Assembly (NCBI GenBank): GCA_949130495.1
Contig: OX422221.1
Location: 156,109,241 to 156,173,240 of the forward strand
Source of the DNA: Sambucus nigra
Taxonomy: Eukaryota; Streptophyta; Magnoliopsida; Dipsacales; Adoxaceae
Reading direction: 5' to 3'
DNA length: 64,000 bases
Position numbers and translations under genes: made by a program. Positions 38,376 through 50,000 of this stretch are shown piece after piece (the first letter of the stretch is position 1; the number at the start of each line of letters is the position of its first letter). Under the pieces are notes generated by a model that saw nothing but the letters and a program-made list of their open reading frames with translations, was not told the DNA's origin and did no database searches.

Positions 38376-39257
38376 CTCACCACACACACTTAGCGAAGGT
38401 CGAGAATCAAGATTCACTCAAAGAATCAAAAAATCTAAGAGAGAGATGAAGCAAAAATGGAGGTCCAGTTGGTTGAGAGGAGGTGGAGTGGAAAATGGCA
38501 AATGAGTTAGAGGGAAATGATAGGGTTTCGTTTGGGGCTTGGCAGAAATTAAGACTTTGGGGAAGTGAACCGGAGAGAGAAAATATCCTCTTTTTGATGT
38601 ATTACTAATATACCCTTTATTTTTTAATCACAATGAAATTTTAGAAGGAAATTGAGGGGGAAAGTAAATTTTAGTAGGTTAAAATTGTAAATGTCATATA
38701 AATTAGAAAAACTTGGTGTGGTGAGTTATAGAGCTTATGGTGTGAATTCTGATCTCACCCTCCACTTAGTGCCTTGTTGGCTTCGATCTGAACCATGAAG
38801 TGTCTTCCCATCTTATGAATAATGAAAATACCATTGTAACTTATTATATAGATATTCGAAGAATTTGGAAGCATGTAGGGGCAAATGCTAATCTAGAAAG
38901 AAAGGTTTTGAAGGGAGGAAGACGGTTGCTCAAATAGGCCGCTCTAACTTGTCATTCAAACGACGTGGAAGATCATTCGAACGACGATCATAGTCATTTG
39001 AACGATGCCATCTGGAGGACGGATTTGCATCTGTCTTTTTGAGCTGTCAGCTTACCAACGGTTGGGACTTATGAGTTGTTGAGTAGTGGGAATTTTAGCA
39101 CCAGATATGAAAATTTTGGGAGCTCGGACCTTTCCTTTCAAGTCATAAAGTCTGTTAGTCTTATTATAAGATAGAAATAATCGTGGGTAGCCATGTCCAC
39201 TTTATTTTCTTGCACAAACTTAAGATCCCATTTTCTCTCTAACTTGGGCTCCAATTG

Positions 39258-39258
<1 letters not shown>

Positions 39259-39292
<34 letters not shown>
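39259..39292. repeat. Homopolymer run of 34 G
   Basis: A G-only run of 34 bases inside otherwise ordinary sequence. Confidence 0.97.
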
Positions 39293-39754
39293 CTTATGTT
39301 TAAACCATTACCATACCTCATTACCACCATACACCACATAACAACACCATTAGAGAATAATCGAACCACCCTTTAACACCATATAGGACCCTTGGCAAAT
39401 ATGTGGGAATGAAGGGGATGGTATATAAAGAAGAATCTTTCAAGGATCTTACTTGGGAGGGCTTTTAGAGACACCCTTGAGGCCATCTTTGGAGGTCGGG
39501 GGTCCTCCATATTCTATACCATTTCCACCATTGTTAGAGCCCAGTAAGGTGGCAAAAAATAACATTGATCCAAGTTTAGTGCCTAGTATATTTTCAGCAT
39601 GTTATTTATATATATTACGTTAAATATATGTGTGTACGATATTGGCTTGGATCTTAGTGTTGATTATTGACTCTCTTAGCATTTGTATGGAGTGGGTAAC
39701 AAAAATAAGAATTAAAATGGGTCTTGAAAAATAGAATAAAATTTCAGGATAATA

Positions 39755-40250
39755 AATAGACATTTTTATGGAATAAAAATGTTAGAAAATTATGGTTGTG
39801 ATGATTTTCTTAAAAGTATGAAAATAGACATTTTTATGGAAATAAAAATGTGAAATAATGTTATGTTAGTGTATTAATAGTAAAAAAAATAATATATATT
39901 TTGATGCAATAAAAATGTGAAATAATGTTATTTTGGTGTGTTTCAAGTAAAAATAATTAATATACATTTTTATGGAATAAAAATGTGAAATAAACTTATT
40001 TAAAAAAATAATTAATATACAATTTTATGGAATAAAAATGTGAAATAATGTTATTTTGGTGTGTTTCAAGTAAAAAGAAATAATATACATTTTTATGGAA
40101 TAAAAGTGTGAAAAAATATTATTTTCTTGTGTGTCTAGTAAAAATAAATAATAAATTTTTTTACAAAAAAAAATGTTGATAATACTATTTTAGTGTGTTT
40201 TTCTAATAAACTACAAGTGGACATTTTGGAATAAAATGATGGATATCTTG
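39755..40250. repeat. Tandem repeat, ~60-70-bp unit, about 7 copies
   Basis: Each copy contains CATTTTTATGGAATAAAAATG, itself nearly palindromic, followed by TGAAATAATGTTATTTTGGTG-type sequence and a run of A. Copy length varies. Confidence 0.85.
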
Positions 40251-41389
40251 TGGAACAAAATATTAAATAATGTAGAGTATGAGAATACTAGTGCTAAATG
40301 GACGAAATGGCAATTTCTAAGGAATAGAAAGGTAGTCTCGTGAAAAGGGTGTTATTTTGTGTGTTAAGGGTGTTAAAGTAACAACTGTGAAAGTTGGCAC
40401 GAGTGTGGTGTTATACAAATGTTAAAATGGCTAAAGTGTTTTAATTGGTAAGTTGGAAACCTAATAACTATTTTGAGAAATAACACTTGTTAAGGAACTA
40501 AATTGAAAGTTTAGTAAACAAAGGGTAAATTGGTAATTTACTTAAATCAGAACATTTTTATGAAATAAAAATGTTAAAGAATATCTTTACACTAATATGT
40601 GTGAAATGAATTAAGTCCTAAGGCGTGAATGATTTTAGTATAAATCACGTATGTGTGGATAAAGGACTTAAAGAAGAAAAGAAATAATTTTTCAAGTGTT
40701 AATGAAAAAACGGATGGTTAAGTCCGGGTAAAAGTAAGGAAATTGAATAATGCGGACTTGTGTAAAATGTTAAACACGTGAATAAGGACTCAGTTGCAAC
40801 CTATAATAAGCAAAAAGGGCCTAGAGCCCTTGGGTGAAAAGCCCTATATCACTGACCAGAGCGTATAGTGCACATAGCTATCGGCGTGGAACTCGAGTAA
40901 GTATGTGGTAATTGGTAAAATTCCAAGAAAAGATAAAGGAATACGGAACATGTTAAGAAATGGGTTGTGTATTAAATGTGCTAATACAATCTTACTTGAA
41001 CGAATGAAATAAATGTTCCAGTAATGATGAAATGGACTAGTATATGCGTAAATCAATTAATGCCCACAAAGGAATAGAAAGGGGTTAAAGGAAGCCGGCA
41101 AATGGGTGGTTAAGCAACCTAAAAGGTTAAACCCACGTCTAACACAAGATTGTGTCAAAAAGGATTTTCAAAGAGTAATGAGTATTTTCTAACACGACGA
41201 ATGCGTGCGTTGAAATGGTAATTTTCAATGAAAATATTAAAGTGTATTGAAAGGGATGAAAGGGTTAAATTTCGGTAAAGGAATAGGTTCGAATAAATAA
41301 AGTGTAATGGTTTCATATGTTGAACTGGGTGTGTTAAATAAAATGAGAAATGCTAAGTATGTATAAAGTAAGTCTTTATTATATTAAGG

Positions 41390-41398
41390 TAAATTAAT
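41390..41398. repeat. 9-bp target-site duplication (left)
   Basis: TAAATTAAT, repeated exactly at 44671-44679 on the other side of the foldback element. Confidence 0.9.
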
Positions 41399-41813
41399 GG
41401 GGAAATTATATATCTAGGTCCCATTTATCGGGTCAACAAGCTTATAAGTCCTATTGACTTTTTAATAATCCCATAGGTCCTATTCCAACTTTTTAGGAAA
41501 TTTTTTCACAATTTTACCCTTTTAAAATCAACCATCCGTAACTTCCTTGAGGAAGTTACATAAGTGGTTGGACTTTTTTTTTAATCTTTAAATGATCATA
41601 ACTTTTGATTCAAAAACTCGTTTTTCGCAACATTACTATTTTTGAAATCTGCTCGACGAGATCTATCAAACAAGATCCATGAAGACTATAAAATTCCAAA
41701 GAAATTTTTTTACACAAACAGTAAACTTTACTGTATGCACTAGAATATGAAATAGTTTATATATGTGACATTTCACAAACAGACAGTAACATTTACTGTC
41801 GTAATACTACACA

Positions 41814-41902
<89 letters not shown>

Positions 41903-42423
41903 TCCGGTGGATCCAAACCCTCTTTTTTCAAAAATACCTTATATTTAAAGGTTCGCGCTAATGACATCCAATCCTTACCACCATTGTTGGAGCTTCAATG
42001 ACCTTCGTCAGAGCTCCGATTTGGGGTGGGTAAGGGTGGCATGTGGTTCCTCTGGCGCGGACCTTTGAAAATAAGAGACTTTTGAATAAATGCGCTTTGG
42101 ATCCACCGGAGTATCATGGGGTGCCGCTGGCGCGGACCTTTGAAAATAAGATTGGATAAATGGGATCGGGATCATTTGGAGCGTCAATTTGGGGTGAATA
42201 GGGGTGGCACAAAACTTTAAAAATAGGAGAATATTGGATATATATATATAATTTGTAAAAATATCATAGATATTAAACTTTATTGTATACACCAAAAAAT
42301 GAAATAGTTTTATATCTGTGACATTTTCACAAATAATAACATTTACTGTGATAATATATTTATGAAATAGTTTTATATATATAACATTTTCACAAACAGT
42401 AACATTTACAGAGTTAATATTAC

Positions 42424-42502
<79 letters not shown>

Positions 42503-43603
42503 GGTAGATCCAAATCACTATTTTTTTTTTCAAAATAACCATATTTTTAAATGTTTACGCTAGCGACATTCAATCCCCACTACTACCCACCCCCATTGTC
42601 GGAGCTTCAACGACTTTCATCAGAGCTGTGATTTGGGTTGGTAGTAGTGGCATAGGTGCCGCCGGTGCGGACCTCTGAAATTAAGAGAATATTAGATAAA
42701 TAGGATTTGGATCCACCGAAGCTCCGATTTGGTGTGAGTAGGGGTGGCATTGAGTTAAGTTTATATCTATAACATTTTCACAAGCATTAACATTTACTGT
42801 GTTCATATAACACAGTATATATATATATATATATATTCAAACCTCTTTTTTCTGATATTATCTTATTTTTAACGGTCCGCGTCAGCGGCATCCAATCCCC
42901 ACCCCCTTTATCGGAGCTACAATAACCTTCATCAGAGATCTGATTTGAGGTGGCATGGGATGCCGATGTAACATTTTCACAAACAGTCACATTTATTATT
43001 TGTGAAAATATTACAGATATAAACCTAATCCAATGCTACCCCTACCCACCTCAAACTGGAGCGCCGGTGTATCCAAACCCCATTTATCCAATATTCCCTT
43101 ATTTCCTAAGGTCCGCACCAGCGGCACTCCATGTCACCCCAAATCAGAACTCTGATGAAGGTTGTTGGAGCTCCGACAATTGGGGTTGGTGGTGGTCAGG
43201 ATTAGATACCGCTAGCGCGGACGTTAAAAATAAGACAATATCACAAAACAGAGGGTTGGATCCACCGTATATATATATATATATATACACACTGTATTAT
43301 AACACAGTAAATGTTAACGTTTGTAAAAATGTTATAGATATAAACCTAACCCACTGTCACCCCTATTCACCCAAAATCGGAGCGCCAGTGGATCCAAACT
43401 CCATTTATTTAATATTCTTTTAATTTCAGAGGTCCGCGCCAGCGGCACCCTATGCCAGTACTACCCACCTAAATCATAGCTCTAATGACAATCGTTGAAG
43501 CTTCGACAATTGGGGTGGGTAGTGGTGGGGATTGAATGTCGCTAGCGTAAAGCTTTAAAAATATGGTAATTTTTTAAAAAAAAAGAGGTTTGGATCTACC
43601 GCG

Positions 43604-43655
<52 letters not shown>

Positions 43656-44230
43656 CTCAACAAATGTTATTGTTTGTGAAAATGTTATATATATTGTGTA
43701 ATATTAACTCAGTAAATGTTACTGTTTGTGAAAATGTTATATATATAAAACTATTTCATAAATATATTATCACACTAAATGTTATTGTTTGTGAAAATGT
43801 CAAAAATATAAAACTATTTCATTTTATGGTGTATAGAATAAAGTTTAATATCTATGACATTTTTACAAACTATATATATATATATATATATATATCCAAT
43901 ATGCTCCTATTTTTAAAGTTTTGTATCACCCCTATTCACCCCAAATTGGCGCTCTAGATGATCCCGATCCCATTTATCCAATCTTATTTTCAAAGGTCCG
44001 CACCAGCGCCCCCCATGATACTTCGATGGATCCAAAGCCCATTTATTCAAAAGTCTCTTATTTTCAAAGGTCCGCGCTAGCGGCACCACATGCCACCCCT
44101 ACCCACCCCAAATCGGAGCTCTAGCGAAGGTCGTTGAAGCTCCAATAATGGTGGTAAGGATTGGATAACGCTAGCGCGAACCTTCAAATATAAGGTAATT
44201 TAAAAAAAAAAGGATTTGGATCCACCGTAT

Positions 44231-44262
<32 letters not shown>

Positions 44263-44670
44263 ATTAGCACAGTAAATGTTACTGTCTGTTTGTGAAAATG
44301 TCAAATATTTAAAACTATTTCATATTCTAGTACATGCAGTAAAGTTTACTGTTTGTGTAAATTATTTTCTTTGGAATTTTATAGCATTCATGGATCTTAT
44401 TTGATAGATCTCGTCGAGCAGATTTCAAAAATAGTAATTTTGTGAAAAACGGATTTGTGAATCAAAAGTTATGATCATTTGAAGATTAAAAAAAAAAGTT
44501 CAACCACTTATGTAACTTCCTCAAGAAAGTTACGGATTGTTGGTTTTAAAAGGGTAAAATTGGAAAAAAAATTCCAAAAAATTAGGAATATGACTTATAT
44601 GTAAGAGAAAAACATGATGGGACTAGAATGTATATAAGAACGTCTAATAGGATCTAAACGTAAATGCCCC
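41399..44670. mobile_element. 3.27-kb foldback Mutator-like element (non-autonomous)
   Basis: The ends are GGGGAAATTATATATCTAGG at 41399 and its counterpart GGGGCATTTACGTTTAGATC read in from 44670. A 9-bp duplication flanks them, the size Mutator-superfamily elements make. The outer roughly 410 bp of each arm are clearly inverted copies (for example GAGATCTATCAAACAAGATC at 41658 versus its complement near 44391). Inward, blocks with GGATCCA, CGCTGGCGCGGACC, AGCTCCGATTTGGGGTG and (AT)n tracts recur in mirror order to a centre near 42990-43035. The whole element is therefore an inverted repeat able to fold on itself. No transposase is encoded; the ORFs are read-through of repeats. Confidence 0.87.
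41814..41892. repeat. (AT)n microsatellite in left arm
   Basis: About 39 AT units. A shorter tract at 44228-44254 occupies the mirror position in the right arm. Further AT tracts lie at 42425-42466 (followed by AG repeats), 43268-43287, 43608-43652 and 43871-43896. Confidence 0.97.
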
Positions 44671-44679
44671 TAAATTAAT
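44671..44679. repeat. 9-bp target-site duplication (right)
   Basis: TAAATTAAT, identical to 41390-41398. Confidence 0.9.
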
Positions 44680-45128
44680 CTCGATAATTATGTTTTTCGA
44701 AGTGAAAATGTTAATGCATTGAAATATGTATTTTCTTTTAAAGCATACGTATGTAGATATATACATATTTTCGCATGCATGTAATTGTAGCGTGCGAGTA
44801 TTCCTCTCTGCAGTTCGATTCTATACTCCTTGCATATTTCCACTGGGTGTAGGCTCACACCCTCGCTTATTAGGGCATTTTACACGTAAGTATATTTTAT
44901 TTATATTTACGTTAGTAGCTCTGTTTACTTGGACTTCGGGGTGCCCCCCATGAGTCCCTCGCGTAGTTTATCTTGAAGCTGGTACCACATGATAACAAGT
45001 AAAATGTTAATTAAAACAAAACTGGACTAACAACAATATTTAGGTTGTTTCATTTCACTTCACACCTAACGTCCGATTCGGATCAGGTTGACTCACGAAA
45101 AATCCATAAATTCGGATTGAGTCGTTAC
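44680..45128 (+). repeat. Putative gypsy-type LTR, right part
   Basis: Continues the host sequence of the foldback element and ends GAGTCGTTACA, a typical gypsy LTR end. The next bases enter LINE sequence; no primer-binding site follows, consistent with a solo or 3' LTR. Confidence 0.5.
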
Positions 45129-45660
45129 ACTTTCAGCCTGCTAACCTCCTTTTGACCCTCTCTAGAACCGGATCCCAAATCAATGAAGACTTAAATTTTT
45201 CCCCTAAAGGGAGTCCAAGACAAATAGAGGGGAGCGAGTCGACCCTGCATTCGAACACACTTTCCAAATAATGCACGTTGCCTCAAAGTATATCAGCAAC
45301 AACCTCAACGTCCTCACCTCATCCTCAGTTGCATGACAAAAGATGATAATATCTTCTGTGAAAGGTATATGAGAGATCCTAACAGGGTGGGAAATTGAAC
45401 TCCCAATCATAAATTCGGAGATCAAGGCAGCCTTTACCGTACGGCCCCTCATCTGAGAGAACGCCTCTATGGCCAAGATGAAAAGGAATGGAGACAATGA
45501 GTAGCCCTGAAGCCCACGAGAGTTGAGAAACTACCTTTCGGAACCCATTCACCATAACGAAAAATTTGACGAAAGAAATACACCTTTTCATCCATATGCA
45601 CCACCGCTCCCCAAAACCCATCCTCCTACTACTTATATAAGACTTCGATGAGTACGTAAA
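45129..45660 (-). pseudogene. LINE reverse-transcriptase relic
   Basis: On the minus strand, 45497 onward reads MSPFLFILAIEAFS, the LINE RT motif that normally follows GDPLSP. It is followed about 45 residues later by FTEDIIIFCHA at the place of the catalytic F/YADD box, so the first catalytic Asp is lost. The preceding part (45621-45500, with ERWCIWMKRCISFVKF) is in another frame, marking a frameshift near 45500. It is truncated on both sides and inactive. Confidence 0.82.
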
Positions 45661-47013
45661 CGAAAATAAAAACCCAACGTCTAAACAAAAATATGTAATT
45701 ATATAAATTAATAAGTGTAACTACTCATAGTACTATCAAAATTAATGAAAGTTCAGTTTGTCAAAAAAATTGTAATCACACTTCAATTTGGACTGGATTC
45801 TTTATATCAGGAAGAACCATTGACAGAGAAACATAAGAACAACAAAGTTAGTATAAAATATCATGTTTATTAATTCGGGTGGTTGGAGAGTGTTCTACTT
45901 GCATGTGGTGGATTACACTTCGTTATCTAATCAATTAGCGGTTGGCAATGCTATATCGTGTATATTTTGTCTACAATATTATTTTATTGACTCTTTGTTT
46001 ACATCTTAAAATGCAAACGTAATATTTTTATTAAGCAATATGGCATTAATAATTTTTTATATACATACTGTTTTCACGATGGAACTTGAATTATGCCACT
46101 AATAACGTAAAAAAATAATATTATTCTTGTTTTTGTTCTGTCGTCTTTATTAGAAACTTCTGTTAATTAGTTATATTACTATTGACGTATGTAATACCCT
46201 CTCTTTGCTAAGTAATATCTGTCATTGCTATATATTGTGAATAAGTAAAACGAGCTCTATTTATATCTTAGCCTAGAGTATCAAACAGTCAATATGTAGG
46301 AAACCATGAGCAAGTGAAGACAGCTGGTATTTTACCTCCTCGATGTCCAATGACTCTGTATGCGCGGATATTTTTTCTGACTCGCTTTAACGAACTAGAT
46401 GTTCAAGCCATCGGGTTTGAAATTTCAAGCTGGCTTAAGAAGAAAAAAAAAACAAATAGCCGACTGGCAATTTCTTTTTAATATTTTTTTTTTTATTAAA
46501 ACTAAAAACTAATAGTTAAGGAACAGCACTGTACATAAGGACTACAAACAAAATTCTTTGAAAGAAACCCAAAAATAAGAATAATATTTTTCATACTTTA
46601 ATGAATAAAAATTGATTATTCATTTGTGAAATCGAATAATCGTCCTAACAAATCTAGGCCTACTTGACGTAGTCAAGAACTTTCATTTTCCATGTCAATT
46701 ATGCCATTAGCCATAAAGGCTGTAATCTTATCATTTCTTCAGACAATTCTTACAAGCACATAGAAAGTTTCAATATACGCGTTTAAATGCCAACACAAAG
46801 AGACCTAAATCTCAAGTCAACTTATACCATTCAAATCTTGAAAATAAAATAAAAATTATATAGCATCGTTATTTCTTTTTCTCAAAATATGAACAGAACT
46901 CATTACCTATATACTACAATATATAGTACTATTCTATTTGTCATACTCTAATAAATAATTAAATAGGTGGAAAAGTAGTATTAGACAAGCCCACAACCCC
47001 TTGCTCTACTTCC
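45661..47013. other. Intergenic region upstream of pectinesterase; no gene seen
   Basis: AT-rich. The only ORFs are short and unrelated to known families. Probably contains the pectinesterase promoter; apart from the TATA box I cannot point to specific regulatory sites. TGTAATACCCTCTC near 46189 resembles an LTR start but has no partner. Confidence 0.6.
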
Positions 47014-47022
47014 TATATAAAG
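47014..47022 (+). promoter_or_regulatory. TATA box of pectinesterase gene
   Basis: TATATAAAG lies 52 bp upstream of the ATG at 47074. That leaves a short leader of roughly 20-25 nt if transcription starts about 30 bp downstream. Confidence 0.75.
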
Positions 47023-47073
47023 TAACCAGCAGAACAAATATACCTGCAAGCTCTCACAACCTTAGTTATAACA

Positions 47074-50000
47074 ATGGCTCTTCTATTGCTGGTAACATTT
47101 GGATTTGTGTCTCTTTTTCTCTCTCCAACCATTTCGGGCTACTCACCCGACGACATAAAATTACAGTGCAGTCAAACGCCATATCCAAAACCATGTGAGT
47201 ACTTCTTTTCCCGTAACCCTAATTACGGCCCGATAAAACGAAAGCCCGATTTTCTCAAGGCGTTGTTGAAGTTAGCCCTAGACCGGGCCACCAATGCCGA
47301 GGGTAACAACCGTGCATTGGGCAAAAAGTGTCGAAACAAACGCGAAAAAGCTGCATGGACCGATTGCATAGAGCTATACGAGTCCACCATCTCGAGGATC
47401 AACGAGACCGTCGACCCTCACACCAAGTGCACGCAAGCCGACGCTCAAACATGGCTTAGCGCGGCTTTGACCAACCTCGAGACCTGTCGAGCGGGGTTCA
47501 TTGAGCTAGGTGTGAGTGACTACATATTGCCCCTAATGAACAATAATGTATCCCTCTTGATTAGTGATTCTTTGGCCGTGAACAAAGGACCATCATCACC
47601 TTCCTTTGGTGGGCCCACCAACTATAAAGGTGGTTTCCCCACGTGGGTCCAACCTGGCGACCGGAAGCTCTTGCAAACACCGTCACCGGCTTCTCAGGCA
47701 AATGTGGTGGTGGCACAAGACGGCTCCGGGGACTTTCGGACCATCAATGAAGCTATCTCAAGGCGGTCTGGAAGTGGAAGGTACGTGATATATGTTAGGG
47801 CAGGTACATATAGCGAGTATTTGGACATCACTGCAGCAAATATTATGTTGGTGGGTGATGGTATTGGGAGAACTATAATCACCGGAAGCAGAAGTGTGGG
47901 AGGAGGCTCCACCACCTTCAGATCAGCAACTGTTGGTAAGTGAAGAAACAAAAATAAAAAATCATTTTGTTTATAGTTTTATTATTGATTAAAACTCACT
48001 TTATGAAAATTAAAACGAGTACTAAAAAAGAGGCTAGTAGTCCCGCTAGATAGTTTTCTTACCACGCTTAAGACTTACCAAACTCGTTTGACTAAAATAA
48101 TCAGCTAGTGAGATTTTTCAACCCTCACCAAACTTTCGTATTTACATGAAACTGTTGTTACACTCGATTGCTGACTGGCTTTCTTAAATAAACTTTATTC
48201 CATGTGCTGTCGTAAGATATTCTTTAAAGAGTGCTTACAGGCTTGCCGACCCTAAGCACACATTTAGTACATATAGGTTAGTACTCTTTTATTGGATGTT
48301 TTTTTTTTTTTTTTGAGAAAATATGATATAGCTTTTAACAAAACTATTTGGCTTAGTCTTTGTTTTTTTAAATAACTGTTTTGATAGAAAAGAATATTCT
48401 CCATAAATTAGAAAAAAATATATTGTTAAAAAATACTATTTTAATATAATATTTTTTTTTTGAAAAAAACTGTTTTAAAAAATAAAAGTTAGTTTTATAA
48501 AAATATGTTTTTTTTACATTTTTAAACAGTTGTCAGAAGTATAATTTTTTTAAATATTGTAAAATTAAAATAAAAATTAAGCTATAAAGGGTGCTGCTGT
48601 TGCGGACCTTTAAAAATAAGAAAATATTGGTTAATGGTCGTTTGAGGGACTAAATGATTTAGACATAATTTTAAAAAATTAAGTTTAAAAATAAGGGGTG
48701 CAGCTGACGCGGACCTTTAAAAATAAGAAAATATTGGGTAAATAGTTATTTGAGGGACTATATGAGTTAAAAATAATGTTAAGAAATTAAGTTTAAAAAT
48801 AAGTGGTGTCGCTAGCGCGGACCTTTAAAAATAAGAGAATATTGGGTAAATGAGTGTTCGAGGAACTAAATGAGTTAAAAATAATTAAAAAATTAAGTTT
48901 AAAAATAAGGAGTGTCGCTGGCGCGAACCTTTAAAAATAAGAGAGTATTGGGTAATGGTTGTTTGAGGGACTAAATGAGTTAAAAATAATTTTAAAAAAT
49001 GAAGTTTAAAAATAAAGGTTGCCGCTGGCGCGGACCTTTAAAAATAAGAGAATATTTGATAAATGAATGTTTGTGGGACTAAATGAGTTAAAAATAATAA
49101 AAAAAATTAAGTTTAAAAGTAAGGAGTGCTGCCGACGCGAACCTTTAAAAATAAGAGAATATTGGGTAAATGGGTATTTGAGGGATTAAATGAGTTAAAA
49201 TAATTTTATATTTTTTTTATTAGAACAGTTTTTCTTTTTAGAAAAACCAATTTTTATTGAAAAGACATATTTTTAGATTTTTGGTGTTTTATTTTAATTC
49301 TGATTAGTATTATTCCTAGTTTTATAAGTTAAAAAATATTGTAAACTAAAAAATCAACAAAAGATTAATAAAAAAAATAGTTAAGCTATGTCCGCATCAA
49401 CAGTACGTACGATAATATGTGCTCTGAGGTTGTATATTAAGATTTTAAAAATAGTAAGAATAGAATTTCGATATATAATAAAAAGTATATATTTATATAA
49501 AATTTTAATATTTATTATTTTGAGGTTCAAACTATATACCCTTTGAGGCTCAAAATATATATCCTAAAAGCACGTATTATCATTTTCCTAATATAATATA
49601 TATTAGGAATCTTATGGCTTTGAAAGAAGGCTAAAAAAGAAAAAACTCTTACGTAGCAATCTCAACAACATGCTGCATGCCCCTACATACATGGCAAACG
49701 CCTTTCACCTCACATATATGTTTGGTCAAGATTGATAGACAACGCCCACAGTTGGTATTAATACTATCCTTTCACCTTTATAAATTTTGAACGTCTAATA
49801 TGAACTCTTCCTCCAACTTCTACATGATAGCGATTTAAAACATTATTTAATTAAATAATAGAAATAGATCCTTATATTAACAATATAAAATATCCAAACA
49901 GGATATTAAAGCCATACAACCCTTGTTCTTCAAATGAGTTGTAAACCCCGATATTTTGTGGTCTTAATGAGTTCACGTCATGATTGAAATTATTGTGCCC

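Larger units (their letters stand above)
32004..38930 (-). other. Presumed body of minus-strand Helitron-like element; no intact gene
   Basis: AT-rich, with several minus-strand ORFs of 60-108 residues. Apart from the copia gag relic at 33527-33853 I recognise no domain; no Rep or helicase motif is visible. The ORF at 35468-35722 (minus) overlaps a locally duplicated block (CATAACCTTAAACCC at 35461 and 35732). At 38400-38580 the minus strand looks like a 5' leader (CT-rich before a possible ATG). The right boundary of the element is not determined. Confidence 0.4.
38931..41398 (+). repeat. Putative gypsy-type LTR, left part
   Basis: Shows LTR-like landmarks in order: TCGAACGA-type motifs (38940-39000), a TATATAAAG box near 39423, a leader-like region, then an AT-rich stretch with tandem repeats. 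It continues after the foldback element to a GAGTCGTTACA end at 45118-45128. The TG start was not found and no internal region follows, so it would be a truncated solo LTR. ORFs here are chance. Confidence 0.5.

Noticed and set aside
47694..47951. 85-residue minus-strand ORF inside the pectinesterase exon 1
   Set aside because: Shadow of the real coding frame on the plus strand. The same applies to minus-strand ORFs at 51130-51369 and 51648-51851.
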